DNA from: Candidatus Aminicenantota bacterium
GTDB lineage: Bacteria; Acidobacteriota; Aminicenantia; Aminicenantales; JAFGAV01
Reading direction: 5' to 3'
Assembly: GCA_016867615.1 (NCBI GenBank)
Contig: VGJG01000038.1
Span: 1 to 9,738 of the forward strand
Length of the DNA stretch: 9,738 nucleotides
Position numbers and translations under genes: made by a program. Every line of letters begins with the position of its first letter. Position 1 is the first letter of the stretch. The notes beneath the pieces were generated by a model. The model worked only from the letters and a program-made list of their open reading frames with translations, ran no database searches and was not told the DNA's origin. Shown piece after piece: positions 6,442 through 9,738 of this stretch.

Positions 6442-7821
6442 GTGAAGGACGTCCTTCTTCTCAACCCGCCGGGCGACAAGCAGTATATCCGGGATTTCCA
6501 CTGCAGCTTCTCCTCGAAGGCCGATTATTACTGGCCCTCCCCGGACTTGGTCGTCCTCAGCGGACTGCTGGACGAGGCCTTCCGCGTCGGAGTGATGGAC
6601 GCCATTCTCGACAAGATTTCCGCCGGCGCCTGCCTGGAGCGCATCCTGCGGGGGAGATACGGGGCCGTGATCTTCACCACCGGCACGGCCACTCTCAAAT
6701 CCGACCTGGCTTTGGCCGCGGCCCTCAAGGCCGCCCGGCCGGAGACGAAGATCGTCGCCTCGGCCGGCATCCTGAAGTTCGAGGGACGGCGGCTCCTGGC
6801 CGGCCATCCCGCCCTGGACGCCTGCCTGACGGATTACGCCGACCCCGAGCTGGAGGCCTATTTGCGCGGCGAGAGAGGCCGGCCCCTGCGGGGCCTGATC
6901 TACCGGAACGGCGGCGGCTTCGTCGCCTCCGAAGGGACGCCCGAACGGGAATTCACCGTCCCCGTCCCGCGACACGACCTGTTCGCCTTCCGGAAATTCA
7001 GGAACCCCGTCGCCCGCCGGCTGCCCTTCACCGTGGTCGTGACTTCGATCGGCTGCCCATACCGCTGCGGGTTCTGCGCCGCCGGCGCCTGGGGCTACCG
7101 GACCCGGCCCGTGGACAACATCCTCCCCGAGCTCCGGTTTCTCGGGCGGTTGGGCGTCAAGGAGATCCTCTTCCTGGACCCGACGCTCACCGTCGGCGCG
7201 GGACGCGTCATCGAGCTCTGCCGGAGCATGGTCTCCGAAGGCCTGCGCTTCACCTGGAGCGGCAACGCCGACGTCCGCACCCTCACGGAAGAAAAGGTCT
7301 CCTGGATGAAGAAGGCCGGCTGCCATACGGTTTTCCTGGGCATCGAGAGCGGGGACGACGGCCTGTTGAAGAGATACGGCAAGCCCGTCACCGCGGACAG
7401 GGCGCGCAGGACAGTGGACCTCCTGAACAGACACGGCCTGCGCACCCTGGGCTATTTCATCCTCGGCCTGCCGGGAGAGACGCGGGACATGGCCCTCAAG
7501 ACGATCGCCCTGGCCCGGAGCCTGAAGCTCGACATCGCCTCCTTCGCCTTCGCCACCCCCGACATCGGCACTCCGCTCCGGGAGGAAGCGATGGCCAGGG
7601 GCTGGATCCCGCCCGACCTGGACGTCTGGGACAGCACCGAACGACCGCTCATCAACTCCGGGGACATGACGCCCCGGGAGGTCGAAAAGCTGCGGCGGCG
7701 GGCCGTGCGCTCTTTTTATCTCAGGCCGTCCTATGTCCTGCGCAAGCTGCTGCAAGCCCGGTCCGCGGCCGACTTCGTTCGGCTGGCATCCAACGCCCTC
7801 GCCCTGTTGAAGAAGAAATGA
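6442..7821 (+). CDS. B12-binding-domain-like radical SAM protein
   Basis: 459 residues from GTG 6442, chosen because MKDVLLLNPPG is the standard N-terminus of this family; an in-frame TTG at 6430 is possible but leaves four odd residues. No strong Shine-Dalgarno sequence is seen. Residues 1 to about 140 form a Rossmann-like domain as in cobalamin-binding radical SAM proteins, but the D-x-H-x-x-G cobalamin ligand motif is absent: the matching site reads D53-A-I-L-D-K58. Residues about 195-400 are the radical SAM barrel, with C-x3-C-x2-C at Cys205, Cys209 and Cys212 for the [4Fe-4S] cluster, GIESG at 300-304 and GLPGET at 342-347. Enzymes of this class (for example the hopanoid HpnJ and BchE types) modify lipids, tetrapyrroles or small molecules, often by methylation or rearrangement. 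It should act in the cytoplasm. It lies between a barrel gene (8 bases upstream) and a membrane glycosyltransferase (1 base downstream). Superfamily secure, reaction unknown. Confidence 0.92.
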   Translation: MKDVLLLNPPGDKQYIRDFHCSFSSKADYYWPSPDLVVLSGLLDEAFRVGVMDAILDKISAGACLERILRGRYGAVIFTTGTATLKSDLALAAALKAARPETKIVASAGILKFEGRRLLAGHPALDACLTDYADPELEAYLRGERGRPLRGLIYRNGGGFVASEGTPEREFTVPVPRHDLFAFRKFRNPVARRLPFTVVVTSIGCPYRCGFCAAGAWGYRTRPVDNILPELRFLGRLGVKEILFLDPTLTVGAGRVIELCRSMVSEGLRFTWSGNADVRTLTEEKVSWMKKAGCHTVFLGIESGDDGLLKRYGKPVTADRARRTVDLLNRHGLRTLGYFILGLPGETRDMALKTIALARSLKLDIASFAFATPDIGTPLREEAMARGWIPPDLDVWDSTERPLINSGDMTPREVEKLRRRAVRSFYLRPSYVLRKLLQARSAADFVRLASNALALLKKK

Positions 7822-7822
7822 T

Positions 7823-9738
7823 ATGAGCGCTCCTTCCGTTTCCCGTGCCGTCCGGTGGTCGCTGGCCGCCGTGCTCGCCCTCGCCCTGGCCGCCAGGGTG
7901 ATCGGCATCGGCTGGGGGCTTCCGTCCATCTATCATGTGGACGAGAGCTGGTTTGCCGGCCTGGCGGTCAAGCATTTCCAGGGGAACTGGGACCCCGACT
8001 TTTTCCATGTGCCCTCGCTGTTCTCCTACATGGTCACCGGCGTTTGGAACCTCTATTACCACGCGGGAAAAGCGTTCGGGAAATTCGAAAGCCGGGAGGA
8101 TTTCCTCGAGGCCTACTACCGAGACTCCACGGTGTTCGTCGTCCTCGGCCGACTGATCACCATTCTGTTCAGCATGGGAACGGTTTTTTTCCTGTTTCTT
8201 ATCGGACGGGACATGAGCCGTCCCCGGACGGGGCTGCTGGCCGCCCTCTTCCTGGCCCTGTCCATGGAGCACGTCAAGATCTCCCATCACATGGTCCCCG
8301 ACGTGGCCATGGTCTTTTTCCTCATGCCGGCCTTTTTCTTCATCTGGAAAATCTATGTCCGGGGTCGAACGGCGGATTACTTGCTGGCCGGCGCCTTCGC
8401 CGGCCTGGCTTTCACCGTCAAATACGGCGGCCTCTTTCTCTTCCTGCCCCTCGTCCTGGCCCATGCCTTCCGCCTGGCGGAAAACCGCAGGCCGGCCTGG
8501 CGGTTCCTCCTCGACGCCCGGCTGGCCGGCGCGGGTCTCGTCTTCCTGGCCGTCTTCCTCCTCGGAACGCCCTATGCCGTCCTCAATTTCCAGAGGTTCA
8601 AGACGGACTTCCTCTGGCAGTCGCAGCATCTGACCTCGACGGCCCATTTCGGCACGCCCCGGTCCGTGCCCGCCTGGCTGTTCTATCTCCGCCATGGATT
8701 CAGGGAAAACATCGGCCTCCTGGCCCAGTTTTTGAGCCTGGGCGGTGTGGTCCTGGGTCTGGTCCGTCTTCGGAAGAAAGACGTCCTTCTGCTCAGCATG
8801 CCCTTGACGATGTTCCTCATGATCGGCTCCTGGAAGTCCTACGCCACCCGCTACCTCCTACCCCTGGCGCCCTTTTTTATCCTCCTCGCCGCCGTTTTCC
8901 TGGATCATGTCCTGGAAAAAATCGTGCCGCTCCTGCGCCGGGTCCGTCCTCCCGCTCTCCGGGTTCTAGCCGCCGGAGCGGGCTTGGCCATGGCCGCAGT
9001 CTTCCTTGTCCCCAACGTCGTCCGCGTCGCGCGATTCAACACCCTTCTCACCGAGCCCGACACCCGGGCCCGGGCCGAGAGCTGGGTCAACCGGAACATC
9101 CCTCCCGGGACGCGGGTGGCCATCGAATCGGACTGCCCCTCCCTGTCCCGAAAACGGTATACCGTCCTCCTCCAGTTCAGCCTGGCCGATGTGGACCTCG
9201 ACTGGCTGGCCCATCGCCGCGTACGGTATGTCATGGTCAACGACATCATGTACCGCCGCTTCACCGATTACCCCGCTGAATTTCCCCGTCAGGCCGGATT
9301 TTACAAGTCGCTCGACGAGAAAGCGATTTTGGTCAAGACGATCACGCCGCGCTGGGACGAACAGCTCACGGATCTTCACAACCCCACGATCAAGATCTAC
9401 CGCCTGAGCTCCGCGCGCGACCTTTCCTTTCCGGGCAACTTCGACGCCTACGGCCAGACCGTCTCCCTCCAACACTCCGTCCGCGGGGGATGGCATATTA
9501 AAACCTCGATCCGGACGGGCGCGCCCGACGGGGGGGATGAAGCCCTCCAGAGCCCCTATCTGCGGATCACGGGAAAGGACGGAGCCGAGATCACGAAGTG
9601 GAACCTGCGGCCCGGGCCGTTCGGCCGGGACGGTCCCGAGCATCTCTCGGCCGCGACGCGCCTCGAAGCGGCGGCCGGACCCTACGCTATATGGCTGGGA
9701 TACGAGTACGACCTCGTGCCGCGCCCCTGGACGTTCGA
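7823..9738 (+). CDS. GT39/ArnT-like membrane glycosyltransferase (3' end outside window)
   Basis: ATG 7823 follows the radical SAM stop by one base, indicating translational coupling; only a weak purine-rich GAAGAA lies upstream. 638 codons are visible and open to the right edge. The protein starts with a membrane span and then a loop with HVDESW (Asp40-Glu41), the acidic pair of GT-C fold enzymes such as protein mannosyltransferases and ArnT, which transfer sugars from a polyprenyl-phosphate donor outside the cytoplasmic membrane. Several further hydrophobic spans follow up to about residue 400, including a WKSYATRYLLPL segment that resembles the conserved R-Y-x-x-P region of such enzymes. 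From about residue 410 the chain becomes soluble, with a VNRNIPPGTRVAIES stretch common in the periplasmic tails of this family, then a beta-rich region past residue 540. Donor and acceptor cannot be told. It probably acts with the upstream genes on an envelope glycan or lipid. Confidence 0.9.
   Translation, partial: MSAPSVSRAVRWSLAAVLALALAARVIGIGWGLPSIYHVDESWFAGLAVKHFQGNWDPDFFHVPSLFSYMVTGVWNLYYHAGKAFGKFESREDFLEAYYRDSTVFVVLGRLITILFSMGTVFFLFLIGRDMSRPRTGLLAALFLALSMEHVKISHHMVPDVAMVFFLMPAFFFIWKIYVRGRTADYLLAGAFAGLAFTVKYGGLFLFLPLVLAHAFRLAENRRPAWRFLLDARLAGAGLVFLAVFLLGTPYAVLNFQRFKTDFLWQSQHLTSTAHFGTPRSVPAWLFYLRHGFRENIGLLAQFLSLGGVVLGLVRLRKKDVLLLSMPLTMFLMIGSWKSYATRYLLPLAPFFILLAAVFLDHVLEKIVPLLRRVRPPALRVLAAGAGLAMAAVFLVPNVVRVARFNTLLTEPDTRARAESWVNRNIPPGTRVAIESDCPSLSRKRYTVLLQFSLADVDLDWLAHRRVRYVMVNDIMYRRFTDYPAEFPRQAGFYKSLDEKAILVKTITPRWDEQLTDLHNPTIKIYRLSSARDLSFPGNFDAYGQTVSLQHSVRGGWHIKTSIRTGAPDGGDEALQSPYLRITGKDGAEITKWNLRPGPFGRDGPEHLSAATRLEAAAGPYAIWLGYEYDLVPRPWTF

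Noticed and set aside
6277..7929. 550-codon minus-strand open frame opposite the radical SAM gene
   Set aside because: The plus strand carries clear radical SAM motifs; the antisense translation is low-complexity in character and without recognisable motifs.

Overview
The window looks like a GC-rich (roughly 60% by eye) bacterial chromosome segment from an organism with an outer membrane. Two predicted outer-membrane beta-barrel proteins end in Phe, an AMIN domain is present, and there are two GT-C type polyprenyl-phosphate-sugar glycosyltransferases. The mix of AMIN-barrel proteins, secreted Fn3-bearing enzymes and B12-type radical SAM proteins reminds me of the Acidobacteriota/Aminicenantes neighbourhood, but that placement is inference. 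I see no tRNA, rRNA, CRISPR, insertion sequence or phage gene.

Layout: (1) Bases 1-2263, minus strand: a large multi-pass GT-C-like membrane protein, open to the left edge (754 codons visible). (2) 2264-2420: a divergent intergenic region with a good sigma70-type promoter on each strand. (3) 2421-4505, plus: a secreted SGNH/GDSL hydrolase with an N-terminal beta-propeller-like repeat region and a C-terminal Fn3-like domain. (4) 4522-5760, plus: an AMIN domain joined by a Pro/Ala linker to a C-terminal outer-membrane barrel, probably starting at a TTG codon. (5) 5761-5863: short spacer with a possible extended -10 promoter. (6) 5864-6433, plus: a small outer-membrane beta-barrel protein. (7) 6442-7821, plus: a radical SAM protein with a degenerate B12-binding-like N-terminal domain. 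(8) 7823 to the right edge, plus: a GT39/ArnT-like membrane glycosyltransferase with a periplasmic C-terminal part, open at 638 codons.

The plus-strand genes are tightly packed (gaps of 16, 103, 8 and 1 bases) and read as one or two transcripts. The shared theme is the cell envelope: two membrane enzymes that would use lipid-linked sugars on the periplasmic side, an exported esterase-type hydrolase, two outer-membrane proteins and a radical SAM enzyme of a class that often modifies lipids or small molecules. A shared role in making or trimming an envelope glycan or glycolipid is reasonable but unproven. Every protein belongs to a recognisable superfamily, so I do not see a clearly new defence or mobile system. 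The unusual aspects are domain combinations, the rSAM context, a nine-A tract in the first gene and the divergent promoter pair.
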